A DNA stretch of 64,000 bases from Glandiceps talaboti (GCF_964340395.1 NC_135559.1:18261050-18325049); one strand, 5' to 3'; positions 23,770-37,051 are shown, counted from the stretch's first letter. Translations and numbers: made by a program. Notes: generated by a model not told the origin, from the letters alone.

Positions 23770-25532
23770 TAAGATAGGTTCTGAAATAACAAACTGAATA
23801 CGTACAAAAACTGATGTACACATTTCCAGTACATGCTTTCAACCGGCATGGTTTATAAATATATTATCTTCCCAGGGTATTTTAGATTGTTTTAGGATAA
23901 ATAAATAGTTATTACAGACAGAACTTTATCTATAATTAGAAATTACTTTCAAAAATTGACATTTTAGAGATCAAAGTATACTACTGCTCTAGGCCACATT
24001 CTTGGGTGACACCTTCACCTCTTGACCTAATCAAAGTGTTACATATCACTGTCACAGTGTGTTGTCTTCTAAAATTTCAAAACTGAATCACTTATTAAAT
24101 TTGAGTAGATTCACAGAGTCCTCGTTGTGGGCCCTCCTTTAAAATTTAACATGATATAGTTAGTACACATGTATTGCCTCAAAAATTAACATTTTAAACT
24201 TGTGCTGTGGAAGAAAATTACCATAACAAAATCAGGACACAACAAATCTTTAAAGTAAAGATTAAAATAGTAATATTAACCCATAAAGGCTGTATTAGAT
24301 ATTAAGATTATTTTAATATCCAATATGGCAACTGAATATGGCAGTAACTCTATGAGAAAATGAAAGATTGTCGGTTTCCTTGAAAACAAGATGGTGGAGA
24401 AACTAAAGTTTTCTCCTGGCAAAAAAAGTTCAGATAGATATGAATAACTTTGATTTGCAGGAAAAATTCCACTAACATCATGGTCACAATGTTGTTTATA
24501 TCTGATGGTGACAACAAAAAATCTCTAGGGCCATCATTGATTGTATCTGGCCTTGTAGCATCTATTGTTTACACAGGTTGGATTGCCAAGTCCTTCATTA
24601 CCTTGCTTTTGATTTATTAGTAAAACTCTGCCTAACTGGGCACAGCTGTAAGTGGCACAGGCTGAGTTTGTATCAGCTTTTTTTTTCCTTCGAGTGATTT
24701 ACAAAATAAACATGAAACAGCCCAGCTATGTGTGAAACATGCATATGTCATGCCTTCAATGCACAAAGTGTAAAACCAGAAATAATAATTATATACTATC
24801 CCTTTTTACTCATCAGATCTGATATAAAGTTAATGGTTGATGCATGCCTTTGGGTGTCATGAAAAATTGGCTACTGGTTAGTACAACTAATGGTAGGGTG
24901 TCTTCCCCATTTTAGTACACTAAGACTATAAATGATATCATTAAATTGTTCACATATTATGTCTAAAATGCCAGGTTGGAGGTCTGACAATAATACAATA
25001 TTGCTAACCCGTCTACTTTATGGATCTGTGACTCTATTTCACTATATCCTCTAATCCTAGTGAATAAGTGTAACAGCGTCTCAAATCCAGTGAGTACACA
25101 GACCACTAAAATTTAAATTGCCGATTTAGAGTTCTAACTTTACATAGTAATAATTAAATGAGTTTGAGAATGATTAATCAGACATGAAGATATGGCTGTT
25201 GATAATATGAAACAAAATAACCAGGTGACATTTCAAATACGTGCATATGAAAAACCTAATGTAGTGTTTTAAAACACAAAGTCCATCGTTTTCCATAGCC
25301 AGACAATGGCTACCACTATTATTAACTAAACACCCAAAATCCAATTATAATGGTATTAACACCATCTGTTACTTTCAGGAGACATAAGTGACAAATAATA
25401 TACGGCAATTAACATGTGGGGTACATATATATCTAAAATTATCCCTGCACTGGTACTGTACATCACAGTACATGTTAAATAGGCAACAGTCAAGGTACTT
25501 GGGTACTACTACTAGTAAAATACTGTCAACCG

Positions 25533-25563
<31 letters not shown>

Positions 25564-26510
25564 TAGTTTCTAAGGCTATGGTATAGCTATGACAGCATTC
25601 CAGTGCATGGTTCTGGTTTTGACAGACGATATATTTTGGAAATGAAAGTACTCAGAAGAAGTTGGGTTGCACAGGGAAATTATTTGCAAGAAGCGAGTAC
25701 AAAATAATTTTGTTTACGTACCGAAAGCTGATTTCTTGCGTTCACTCAGTTTTCCACTTAAATGTGTAGCGTGTACTCGCAAGGTTGCCCTACTACCCGA
25801 TCCGAACTTCCTAACTTCTGAAGCAAGCTCCAAGTTTCACTGGTTGAAGCAAGTCTCTATGTAAGAACCTACATGTGATGTTTTGAACAAAGCATAATGT
25901 AGTCATCTGCCATCATGTCAATGTTGTCTTTGTTGACGTGGAACAATTTCAGCTGGGTGCGTTACATGTATACACGTACACGTCACTGGTGTTTTCATGC
26001 AGCCAAGCATTTCAGTAGCAGCAGGTCAACCAGTGAGGGCGCTGTCCAGATTGACTGCAACAAGTGTTTCTGCGTATTTATTGAGTCAAGCCAGCTGGCA
26101 TGGGTGCTGTTCACATTCTGTGTCTGTGTGATATTATTGTGGTATTGAGATAAATTCATGAGTAATATAGTTGCACGATAGGTAAGATGCGCATATAGAA
26201 CACATTTTACCCTTTTCAGTACGCTTTGTCTTGTTATTATGTAGTTGTATATAATGTACCACGTGTACAGTTTGAGATAGTGTGTAGTAGTATAAGTATA
26301 AGTTTGCCGATAGCCAGTTTGTTATTTGGTTGTTTTTTTAAATAATGTATGAATAAATCTGTAAAACTGAAAATAACAGTCAAAGTAGTCGAGAGTAGTA
26401 GTCATGCACCCATCCGATATAATTCAACACATACTTACACTAATACTATACTTTAGCAAGCCAAACAATAAAGACAAAAATACGTCACAGATAAATAACA
26501 CAAATTTTAG

Positions 26511-26516
26511 TTTATT
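26511..26516 (-). terminator. AATAAA polyadenylation signal of the coiled-coil gene
   Basis: Minus-strand AATAAA about 220 bp after the stop codon at 26739. The inverted copy has AACTAAAC at the matching place (about 33950), so the signal is lost there. Confidence 0.6.
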
Positions 26517-26738
26517 TACAACAGTATGTATCAATTGAATACAATACAATAATGTGTACTAACAAGAGAGATAAAAATTAACAAAGATTTTATCAAAATC
26601 GACGATATGTCCATACATGCTGATTTCTACTAGTACTCAATGATATGCCAATAAGTTCAGACATTTCATTGTTGTCTTTATCAGAATGGCCTGTCATCAC
26701 AGCTGAATATCAATTTACACTGTTGGCCATTTAAAACA

Positions 26739-29657
26739 CTACTTTCTCGATTTCTCAGTCTCTTCCAAACCAGACCACTTCTACGTTAGGAAATGTATGA
26801 AGAGATAAATTATATTAAATTACATAATTGTATTATCAAAGTATTAATTAAATTATATAAATAGAATAACAAATTATATTAAGATACAAAAAGAGATAAA
26901 TGAACGTATATGACAAGTAAACTGTTCTTAAAAACTTGATCTCAAAAACTTAAATTTAAAATATTGACAAGGATGACACCACTAATCAGTTATTTTAACT
27001 TCTCGATTTGTGAAATATTTGACACAACTGATATCAGTAGGAGTTGAATAAATAAAACGTTTTAAAGATCACAAACATCAAAATTTCTAATAAAGAACTT
27101 TGTTGAGTAATTCGATAGTATTTGATATAATAGCTTTGTTCACAGGATGTGTATTTAAATCACTTCTGTAATAGTTCTGAAGAAACACTCACCTCTATCA
27201 TCGTTATTCCCGTCTTGAGGAGAATCTTAAGGAGAGAGTTTGTCCCTCCGTCCTCTTTCTTCTCTCCATTATCTCTTATCATTTTCTCAGCGTCATCACC
27301 ATCATGGCGTCTTGAACCTGAAAATTTGTTTTGAGAGATCGATTAGTTGTTGATTACCCACTTACTGAAATAGCGCCCTCTATCCCTATATAGGACAATT
27401 CCACTTTCAATGATTACAACATTGTGGAAGTTTCAAATTTAAAAAAAAATGTACAACCACAACGAGTGACTATACGCTACTTGATATTGAACTTTCCAAC
27501 ATTAGGTACATAGTTACGATATGAATATGAATATGAATATGAATATGAATATGAATATGAATATGAATATGAATATGAATACAACAATTGTTACATTTCG
27601 ATCATATCATTCTGTAACAATTGTAGTCTATATTCAAAAGAGCGAAGGGCATATATTTATACTCACTACTCTGTGCTTTAGAATCTTGCTTTCTGACAAT
27701 ACTCCCATTGTTTCGTAATCTTTCTCGTCTCATCATTATCTTCTGCATTTTCACTTTTACTTTTTCCTCGGCTTTCATTAGTATTTTCTCTTTTTCTAAG
27801 ATAAACTCTTCTCGCTGTGATATATCTGTCAACTTTTGTTCAACGGTCTTTTCTCTAAAAATGACCGTTTTTCTTTCGTCTTCTAGTTTTTCTTTCAAGC
27901 ACACATATTCTACCATCTTTTCAATCATTGTTCTTGTTTCTTCGTCCAAGGAGATTCTCTCAAAGTGAAATGCTTCCCCCTTTGTTACCATGGATTCTGT
28001 TGATGACAGTTCTTGTTTCAGCTTCTTTAGTTCCTCCATCTGTTTCACCAAGTCTTTCTCTTTCATTTCTGTTGACTTGGTATTAGTTGCAAGATTTTCA
28101 TTCTCTTCAATTAACTTCCTATGCATTTCATCATTTTCCTGTTTCATCTTTGTACCTTTGATTTCTCTTTCTCTAAGTTCACTTTCTCTTTCTGTCAATT
28201 CTCTGCTTTTCATCTCTAGATTATTTAGTTTTGACTCAAATTCAATCATTTTCTTGGCTAGTTCTGTCTCTCTCTTCTTCATCACATCCATATGTGACAG
28301 AAGTTCACGTTCTTGTATTTGCATTTTTCTCTCAATTACTTCTTCTTTCGCATCTACTTTCTGTTCCCTCTGGTCCAAATCGGAATGTTTGACATTCAGT
28401 GTAGCTTCCTTGCTAGCCATATTCTTCGCACATTCTTCAGCCTTTTCCTCTCTCTGTACACATGTTAACTTTTTTTCCTCCAGTCTCCTCTCTGTCTCAG
28501 CAATCTCCGTCAACTTCTGTTCGATCAGGATCTCTTTCTGGTCCAAATCAACTTGTCTATTGTTCTGTTCTACCTTTCTGAAATCGAACTTTATCTTGGT
28601 TTCTATCACCTCCTCCTCCCTTTTTTCAAGTTCTCTGACTTTTGCCTTTACTCTCCTACTCTGCTCGTTGAGGGTGTCCTCAATTACAGTCATTTCAACC
28701 ATCTTTTCATCGAGTTTATATTTTCTTGCATGCAGTATCTGCTCTCTGTGGTCTAAATGACGCTGTCGTTCATTTACTTCTGCCTGTTTCCTAGCGACGG
28801 CTATAGCTATTTCTTCTATCTCCCTATCTTTTAATTCAATTTGTTGTTGTCTGTCATTCAGTTCACTGTCCTTGATTGTTACATTTCTTATTTCGTCTTC
28901 GAGACGTCCTTCTCTTTTTTCCAGTAGATGTCTCTTTTCACTAAGACTATAATCTCTCTCATCTAACATCTCTTTCTCTGAACGTACTTTACTTTTGGTT
29001 ATTTCTAGCAATTGTTTGATGTCAGCTATTATTTGTTCTCTGTTCTCAAGATCTTTGAGTTTTTCTTCTACTATGTTCTGTTTATCAGACACTTCTCTCT
29101 GTTTCTGTTCAAGTTCTGTCTTCCATTTGTTCAATTCGTCATTCCTTTGAACAACATGTTTTTCACGAGTCTCTGTTGAGATGACGAAAAGAGATGAATG
29201 AAAAATGTATGATGCATAGCTTCCCTTTGGATGGCGGGGTATACTAAATGTGCATCATGTGTTGTGACTGTGAACTTGCATTTCTTCAAGTTTGAATAGC
29301 GTAGTTTTAGTAAAGAAGAAAATGAAAATGAAATGACATCACCATGTCAATGATAGCACGAACTGCTGAAGTAAAAGATGCCGTACAGTTGTGTCATGCA
29401 AATACACAACAATTTCATGAAACTTGCATTTGAATACATAGTATATCTATCATACACGTTGACTTTGTGGAGATAAGAATTTTCAAAATCGCTCACCTAT
29501 TACTTTGATTGCAACTTGAGGCAGTCCTATATCTATGATGTGGGCAAATACGCCAGGATGTGGCATGACGTCAACACACCAGTTGCCGTATCGTATTGTA
29601 ACACGATCAAAAAGTGTTGTCGGTAACAACAACCTTTGTCTATTACTGTAACTCGCT

Positions 29658-29741
<84 letters not shown>

Positions 29742-30020
29742 AAACTCTTCCTTTAAAAAGTAGTTATCTTTATCAAACAGACGACGTAAACAGTGCGAAG
29801 AGCGCATCTCAAGTTTGAAGAACAAAATGAATGAATTCAGTATTGAGCAAATATATCGTTTTGAATATCTTATTTGATAATAAAAGAGCTTTCTATCTTA
29901 CCTTGAGTATATGTTGTCAACATTGACAAAGAAGCTCGTCTTGAGGAAATCATTTTTAAGGTAATAGAAGTGGATATACACGACATATAAGTTTGTTATC
30001 ACTGCATAAACAGTCAGCAT
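26739..30020 (-). CDS. Novel coiled-coil protein, 5 exons, 648 aa
   Basis: I do not recognise this gene. Exons on minus: 30020-29902, 29651-29497, 29172-27667, 27317-27193, 26780-26739. Phases join cleanly (1947 nt, ending TAG). The start ATG has an in-frame TAG 9 nt upstream. Residues 2-20 (LTVYAVITNLYVVYIHFYYL) are hydrophobic and could be a signal anchor. Exon 2 encodes a short non-coiled segment with RVTIRYGNWCVDVMPHPG and IDIGLPQVAIKVI. Exon 3 encodes about 500 residues of charged heptads rich in E, K, R, Q and L, with recurring RE..L..KE blocks and no proline. The C-terminus is short and charged. A long rod or filament-binding role is possible, but nothing specific can be claimed. The exon 2 acceptor is ambiguous: CAGCGAG offers two AGs, and only the second keeps the frame. 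The polypyrimidine tract of this acceptor is a CT microsatellite. Confidence 0.8.
27521..27580. repeat. (GAATAT)n hexanucleotide array
   Basis: About 10 units in intron 3 of the coiled-coil gene, at the point where its inverted copy loses homology. Confidence 0.95.
29660..29739. repeat. (GA)n microsatellite serving as polypyrimidine tract
   Basis: About 80 bp, directly upstream (minus sense, CT) of the exon 2 acceptor of the coiled-coil gene. Confidence 0.95.
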
Positions 30021-31229
30021 TTCCACGTTCTATTTACATTGACAACTATCGCTTGTGTGCGTAGCAACTATATTCGAACTTCTGACAGTCTCGTACAATA
30101 ACGCGAGTTCACGCGAGTTTCCCTTCGAACACATCTGGGCGATGCTCCATGGTAACTATAGCTTTGACACGCACAAACCCACGTGTATATTCTCTAATAA
30201 TCGGATACCCTCACTCTTCCAGCACCAATTTTACAACATTTTAATTCTCAAATGATTAAAGTTGCAAGATGCGACAGGTGCAGCTAACGAAGACGTTCGT
30301 GCAAAAAATTATTCGTACACGACTTTTTAGTCGAAGATTTTTTTCTGTTTTAGTCATTGGGTTGGAAAACAGGCAATATTTCAGTTGTCAAAACTGATAT
30401 CAAAAGACTGTGTGGGCAAGGGGAGATCAGGAATGTAAAGATTCCGGCAATGTAGTAGTTCAAGTTCAACGTGGAATGATGAGGAGCAGGTAAGGTGAAG
30501 ATATAAAATATTTAGAAAAAAACGAAGCGTTTTACCATTAATATATATGGCTCGTGTTACATCCTTGGCCAATCATTGTATTGAGTTTTTTTTATCGGTT
30601 AAAATACCAACTCGTGTGTGTATCTTATAATCACTGTCCAAAATCGACACCTGTACTGTAAGTATTTCTTGGTTAATCTGTAATGTTACGAGATTATTGT
30701 TGTGTCATGACTCTGCATGTTTAGTATTTTAAAAGATAGTGTGCCTGGAATACAATTGTCCTCAATGTGCCTCGGCCCTATTGTTTCGAATTCACGGACC
30801 TAAGCGCCCTTCACGTAATTTACATATAGTCATGTTTAGACAATAGACATTCCAAGTTTTCTTGATTTGTAAATTTTGAGACACTCGACTTCTGGCTCTG
30901 GCTTGGAGTGAGGGAGTCAACTCTTGGCCCTGTCCTTGGGGTACGTGAAGCCGTCTATGTTCCAGTTCATACCACATGTATCGTCTTGTATGCAGTTTAT
31001 CATTCCACTACAAGTGCTGCTGATCTTAAAGAATTGATATGGTGGATTTTATAGTAAGATAGAAAGCTCTTTTATTATCAAATAAGATATTCAAAACGAT
31101 ATATTTACTCAAGACTGAATTCATTCATTTTGTTCTTCAAACTTGAGATGCGCTCTTTGCACAGTTTAGGTTGTATGTTTGATGAACATAAAAACTTTTT
31201 AAAGCAAGAGATTATGTATATATTTGTTG

Positions 31230-31263
31230 TTATTGTTATTGTTGTTGTTGTTGTTGTTGTTGT
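31230..31263. repeat. (GTT)n microsatellite
   Basis: Short trinucleotide array within a roughly 440-bp stretch (31215-31660) that is present in the inverted copy but not in the parent locus. Confidence 0.9.
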
Positions 31264-31550
31264 AGTTAATTTTATTGTGAAATAATCACCATCTTCGATA
31301 ATGCTTTTCATATACTTATCAAACTTATCATTTTTTTGGGAATAGCACTTATAAGATAGTAGTGTTGGTCGTATTTGTTTACAAAAATCTCTCATCACAT
31401 GTTTTACATTTCTAAAAGTAATTGTAGTCTATATCTATCATCTACATCTGTACATCCATTTCTCTGACTAAGGCATAATCAAAGATCTGCAAGAACTAAT
31501 ACAAGTAAATTTGAGAGGCGAAAAACGAAGTTAACTCTGACTGTCTGTCT

Positions 31551-31761
<211 letters not shown>

Positions 31762-31811
31762 CAGCGAGTTACAGTAACAGACATAGGTTGTTGTTAACGG
31801 CAACACTTTTT

Positions 31812-32035
31812 GATCTGGGATAGCCTGTGGCCTGACTGGGAAAGCTTTGACAGTTTCACAGCAACGTGATATAGAGCGTGCAACATAACCCTGTCACGTA
31901 GTCCCAAACCCGAATGGATCTCTGTAGCATTTGTGTTTGTTTGTTTGTTTGTTTGTTTGTGTATATTTGTCTGCATAAAAGAAAATCGCTGGTAGCAATT
32001 CCCAGCACAAAAAGAAAAAAAAAGAAAAAAAAAAG
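31812..32035 (+). mobile_element. SINE-like dispersed repeat, copy 2, with A-rich tail
   Basis: Same family as 17870-18053. Contains a (TTTG)n patch and ends in alternating A-runs and G. It lies exactly at the junction where the inverted pseudogene lost the 2-kb segment holding exon 3. Confidence 0.65.
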
Positions 32036-32932
32036 AATCTCACTTTGTATTCATATTCTTATCTTAACTATGTAATATGTTGGAAAGTACAATATCAAGT
32101 ACCGTATAGTAACTCGTTGCAGTTGTAAACGTTTTTAAAAAAAATGAAATATGAAACTTTCACAACGTTGTAACCAGTGAAAGGTGAATTGTCCTATATA
32201 GGGATAGAGGGCGCTATTTCAGAATGTGTAATCAACAACTAAAATTGATCTCTCAAAACAAATTTTCAGGTTCAAGACGCCATGATGGTGATGGCGCTGA
32301 GATAATGACAACAGACAATGGAGAGAAGAAAGATGACGGCGGGACATGTCTCTCTCCTTAAGATCTCCTCAAGACTGGAATAAAGATGATAGAGGTGAGT
32401 GTTTCTTCAACTATTACAGAAGTGATTTAAATACACTTTCTGTGAACAAAGCTACCTATCGAATTACTCAAAAAAGTTCTTTATTAGAAATTTTGATGTT
32501 TGTGATCTTTAAAACGTTTTATTTATTCAACTCCTACTGATATCAGTTGTGTCAAATATTTCACCAATCGAGAAGATAAATTCACTGATTAGTGGTGTCA
32601 TCCTTCAGTCAATATTTTAATTTTATGTTTTTGAGATCAAGTTTATACGAAGATTATTTGTCATATACGTTCATTTACCTATTTTTGTATTTTAATACAA
32701 ATATACTATAATTTATCATGTAATTCTATTTATATAATTTAATTAATACAATTATGTAATTTAATATAATTTATCTCTTTCCATTCATTTCCAAACGTAG
32801 AAGTGGTCTAGTTTAGAAGACATCGAGAAGTCGAGAAAGTAGTGTTTTAAATGGCTGACAGTGTAAATTAATATTCAGTTGTGATGACAGGCCATTCTGA
32901 TAAAGACAACAATGAAATGTCTGAAATTATTG

Positions 32933-33868
32933 GCATATCATTGAGTAGAAATCAGCATGTATGGACATATCGTTGAGTAGAAATCGGCATCTATGGACAT
33001 GTCATTGAGTAGAAATCAGCATCTATGGACATATCATTAAGTAGAAATCAGCATCTAATGGACATATCATTAAGTAGAAATCTGTGTCTATGGACATATC
33101 ATTGAGTAGAAATCAGCATCTATGGACATATCATTGAGTAGAAATCAGCATATGGACATATCATTGAGTAGAAATCAGCATCTATGGACATATCATTGAG
33201 TAGAACTCGGTGTCTGTGGACATATCATTGAGTAGAAATCGGCATCTATGGACATATCATTGAGTAGAAATTTACATGTATGGACATATCATTGAGTAGA
33301 AATCGGTGTCTGTGGACATATCATTGAGTACAAATTTACATCTATGGACATATCATTGAGTATAAATCGACATCTATGGGCATATCATTGAGTAGAAATC
33401 AGCATCTATGGACATATCATTGAGTAGAAATCAACATGTATGGGCATATCATTGAGTAGAAATCAACATGTATGGACATATCATTGAGTAGAAATCGGTG
33501 TCTATGGACATATCATTGAGTATAAATCGACATCTATGGACATATCATTGAGTAGAAAACAGCATCTATGGACATATCATTAAGTAGAAATCAGCATCTA
33601 TGGACATATCATTGAGTAGAAAACAGCATCTAAGGACATATCATTGAGTAGAAATCAGCATCTATGGACATATCATTCAGTAGAAATCGGCATCTATGGA
33701 CATATCATTGAGTGGAAATCAGCATCTATGGACATATCATTGAGTAGAAATCGGCATCTATGGACATACCATTGAGTAGAAATTTACATGTATGGACATA
33801 TCATTGAGTAGAAATCGGTGTCTGTGGATATATCATTGAGAAGAAATCAACATGTATGGACATATCGT
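32933..33868 (+). repeat. 32-bp minisatellite, about 29 copies
   Basis: The unit contains GACATATCATTGAGTAGAAA and TCAGCATCTATG. Copies vary at the CAGCATCT/CGGTGTCT positions. The same sequence occurs once in the matching 3' UTR of the parent gene (about 26600-26650, minus), so the array arose after duplication. Confidence 0.95.
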
Positions 33869-33962
33869 TAATTTTGGTAAAATCTTTGGTGTTAATTTTT
33901 ATTAATATACATTATGGTATTGTAGTCAATGGATATATACTGTTGTAACTAAACTCCTAACA

Positions 33963-35295
33963 AACACTCAAACAGGAATACCTTGGTGAGGTGCAGTCAA
34001 GCAATCAATTTTCTAAAGAGTGCAGCAACAGAGACCAGTAAACTTAGTGGCCTAGTTTTTGAGATACCGAAACGGGAAAATAACCAGATTAATATGTATA
34101 TCAAACTCTTCGTTATAGTCTCAGGAATACGGAAATTGGTGATGACAGAGATGAAAATTAGTACATAGTAAGTTAGAGCACAATATGTAACATGGTGTAG
34201 GAAGATATTTGTTCGATAAAATAAAGATACTATGTGTTGGGTTTGTGTATAATATTAAACTTTTAATGTGCTAAGGTTCAACGCGTATATGTTTTTTGCA
34301 TGTAATAGGTATCAGCCGGTACACATAAATGCTCTTCCCCCAAAATGTGTTACCATAGCAACAGCCATGTATTGAGTCAAATTCCATTTCAGCAATGGAA
34401 ACTTTTGGTTGGGTTTTACTTGAAAATAATGTAAGGTTTCTAAACATCAAACTCTGTATTTGAGTCTAAGACATACAGTAATATATAATGACTATCTTTG
34501 CAATATATGTGATCATTTGTCTTGTTGCTAGGCATATTTGAATACACTTTTTGAATGTTTGCTCACTTGTTTAAGAATCCTTGTTGTTATCTTCGTGAAA
34601 TACACCATCGTTTTGGGTTTTGTTATGGGCATTGTCAAGGTCGAGGTTGCTAGGGGTATTTGCATACAATTGCAACAACTCACTTGCCTACCGGATGATA
34701 TTGTTATTTCACCAAAATATACTGCCATTTGCTTGTTGCTAAGGGCGTGGTCATGGTTGCTATTGCAGGGCCCATTGTGTCAAATTATTTTGAAGAAAAT
34801 CTACAATTTAACACTTCTAGAAACATGTCACGAAGTTTCAGTCTCATTGACCAAGTACTTTTTGAGATACAAGTTTTTGACCCAAAATGAACATTTTTAC
34901 ACCTAATTTGCACTCATGGAATCATTGTATCGTTAATATTTCTTTGTCCATACATCCCTAGATGCATTCCGATTGAATTTCAGCCCAATCTGCTAAGTGA
35001 TTTTGGAATTATAGATTTTTGACCAAAACGACACATTTTTAGCCCTAATTTGCATATCACTGATGGGACAATCATATCATGAACAAGTCTTAGTAAAAAC
35101 AACCTGAAGAATGTTTCACCCAAATTTCAGCCCAATCTGCCCAGTAGTTTTTTGACCAAAAATCACATTTTTGACCAAAATCACAAACCGGAGATAAGGT
35201 CATTTTGATTTGAACAATTTCCCAACTAGACACCCAAAGTAATGGACCCAATAAATATCATGGCAATTGGTTCAGCGGTTTTTGACTTTAAGTTG

Positions 35296-35337
<42 letters not shown>

Positions 35338-35800
35338 TAGACTCCGAGCGATTCCTATAGCACTACTGAACCTCAATTCAGTTGTGTTAAAAATCAAGGA
35401 AAAATTACCCAAATTATGTTAATTAGGGTAATCAATATACATGTATTTATTATTTTTTATGAGATTGTCCAGAAATTTGGCAAAATAATACCTTGAAAAA
35501 TCAGACAAAAATCCATACTTTTGCCAAACTGTAACATTTTGTTTTACTTAATATGTATCATTGTAAGGAAGATCACTATCATGAGAAAAGAAAATCTTTC
35601 AGAGGAACATGGAAAATGAAATTAAATATTTATCATCTAAAATTTGTTTGCTTAGCTTGTCACATCTCTTGTTCAGTTTCTCTCTTTATTGGGAAAACCT
35701 TGTCACAAACATCTGACCATTTGATTATGTTCTGTGGATTATATAGGTAATATTTTCAGTGTGTTGCTTTGGTGAAACCTTTTCTTTAGTATAGTTTCTG
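33963..35800. other. Intergenic with AT-rich dispersed repeat
   Basis: 34500-35390 has the look of an old interspersed repeat: repeated phrases TTTCAGCCCAATCTGC and TTTTTGACC(A/C)AAA(A/T), then a (CA)n tract at 35297-35336 and AGATAGACTCCGAGCGATT. No exon seen. Confidence 0.45.
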
Positions 35801-35974
35801 TTAAGTGCCTTCGGGCAGTCACTTTGTTTAAACCTTTTGCAACATCTACATACAATGTATTCTATATTTCCAGCTTCTTTTTATATTCTATCAGACTACC
35901 ACCATACTTAAAACCTTTACCACTTTCTTTACATATAACTATGCTTTCATTTGTATGGATTTTCATACATGTTT

Positions 35975-37051
35975 TCAGAGTGATACTTTGTTTAAACCCT
36001 TTACCACACTTTCTTTATGTAAAAATGGTCTTTCATTTGCATGGATTCTTCTATGTGTCTTTAAATGGCTACTTGTATGAAACCCTTTAGCACACTCCTT
36101 ACAAACATATGGTCTTTCATTTGTATGGATTCTTCTATGTACCTTTAAATCGTCATTCCTATTAAACCCTTTACCACACTCCTTACATACAAACGGTCTT
36201 TTATTTGTATGGATTCTTGTATGCATCTTTAAATTGTCACTTCTATTAAACCCTTTACCACACTCTTTACATAGAAATGGTCTGTTATTTGTGTCTTTTT
36301 CCAAATCACTACTTGTGGGAGAACCTTTACCAATCTCTGTGTGTCCAATTGACTTTTTCCTTCTGAATGTTATACGGCGATTTTCAACATTACTATGGTT
36401 GTTGTTTGGGTTTACTGAAGTTTTACACAACATATTGTCTTTATCATTAATGTCTGAATATGAACGACCTATCCTTTCTACAGTATATCCATACAATGTG
36501 ACTTTAATTATTTGAGATGGAAACGGTTCAATGATCAGACTTTCTGCAATAACAGCCCTATGTACACTCGTGTCCTCATATTCTAAGGACTTGGATTGTT
36601 TGTTTGTTTGTTTGTTTGTTTGTTTGTTGGTTGATTATCATCACTTTCTTCTTTCTCTATTATTATGGAGTTCATCACATCATCACCTGTACTTGTATTT
36701 TGTGCAAGACAAACAGAATTGCCAGGAGAGCCATGATTGTTTGTTCCACATTCACTTGCTCAGTCTGGTACAGTTTCAGAATGGTCTTCTGTTCTTAATA
36801 GTTGGTGATTATCAGCTGAGTAGAAGTCGGTTCCAAGCTCTTGACCTGCCATCACCTTCTCTGAGTCTTGTTGATACTGATCATCTATGGTTTGTGATTT
36901 CACACATCTATACTGTCCAGTTGTCATCTCCTCTGTGTCTTGTTGATACTGGTCATCTGTGGTTTCTGTTGTCACACATTTATCCTGTCCGGTTATCACT
37001 TCCTCTGAGTTTTGAAGATACTGGCCATCTGTGGTTTCTGATTTCATATAT
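35975..37051 (-). pseudogene. Broken C2H2 zinc-finger gene with 24-aa repeats
   Basis: A 3' exon begins at 37051 after a TTTTACCAATAG acceptor. It encodes three tandem 24-residue acidic repeats (types KSETTDGQY.., TTETTDDQYQQDTEE, KSQTIDDQYQQDSEK). It meets TGA at 36762-36760. The same frame then continues for about 50 codons to a (CAAA)7 tract (36598-36629), after which the reading frame shifts. The second open frame (36634-35975) carries a basic linker and three intact C2H2 fingers (FLCKECGKGFNRSDNLKMH, FVCKECGKGFNRNDDLKVH, YVCKECAKGFHTSSHLKTH, with TNKRP/TNERP linkers). A fourth finger has lost its cysteines, and further eroded fingers follow to about 35830. One added CAAA unit would put the tract back in frame, but the TGA remains. 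Either this is a recent pseudogene or the zinc-finger half is made from its own start. Nucleic acid binding is the family role. Confidence 0.8.
36598..36629. repeat. (GTTT)n tract inside zinc-finger coding region
   Basis: Seven GTTT units (CAAA on minus) encoding TNKQ repeats; position of the frame change in the zinc-finger pseudogene. Confidence 0.9.

Larger units (their letters stand above)
21616..26510. other. Intergenic between serpin and coiled-coil gene
   Basis: No supported coding exon. It contains a LINE tail with an ATTCT array (23.0 kb), a MITE copy (23.4 kb), a dispersed pyrimidine-rich repeat (22.2 and 22.5 kb), poly-G at 22432-22448 and a 30-base poly-C at 25534-25563. The stretch 25.7-26.1 kb is less AT-rich with several CpGs and may hold the serpin promoter, but no element is decisive. 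Confidence 0.55.

Noticed and set aside
27990-28760. 256-codon plus-strand Ser/Phe-rich frame
   Set aside because: Antisense shadow of the GA-rich coiled-coil exon.
32346-32540. 64-codon plus-strand frame
   Set aside because: Starts within the frameshifted copy of exon 4 and runs into intron sequence.
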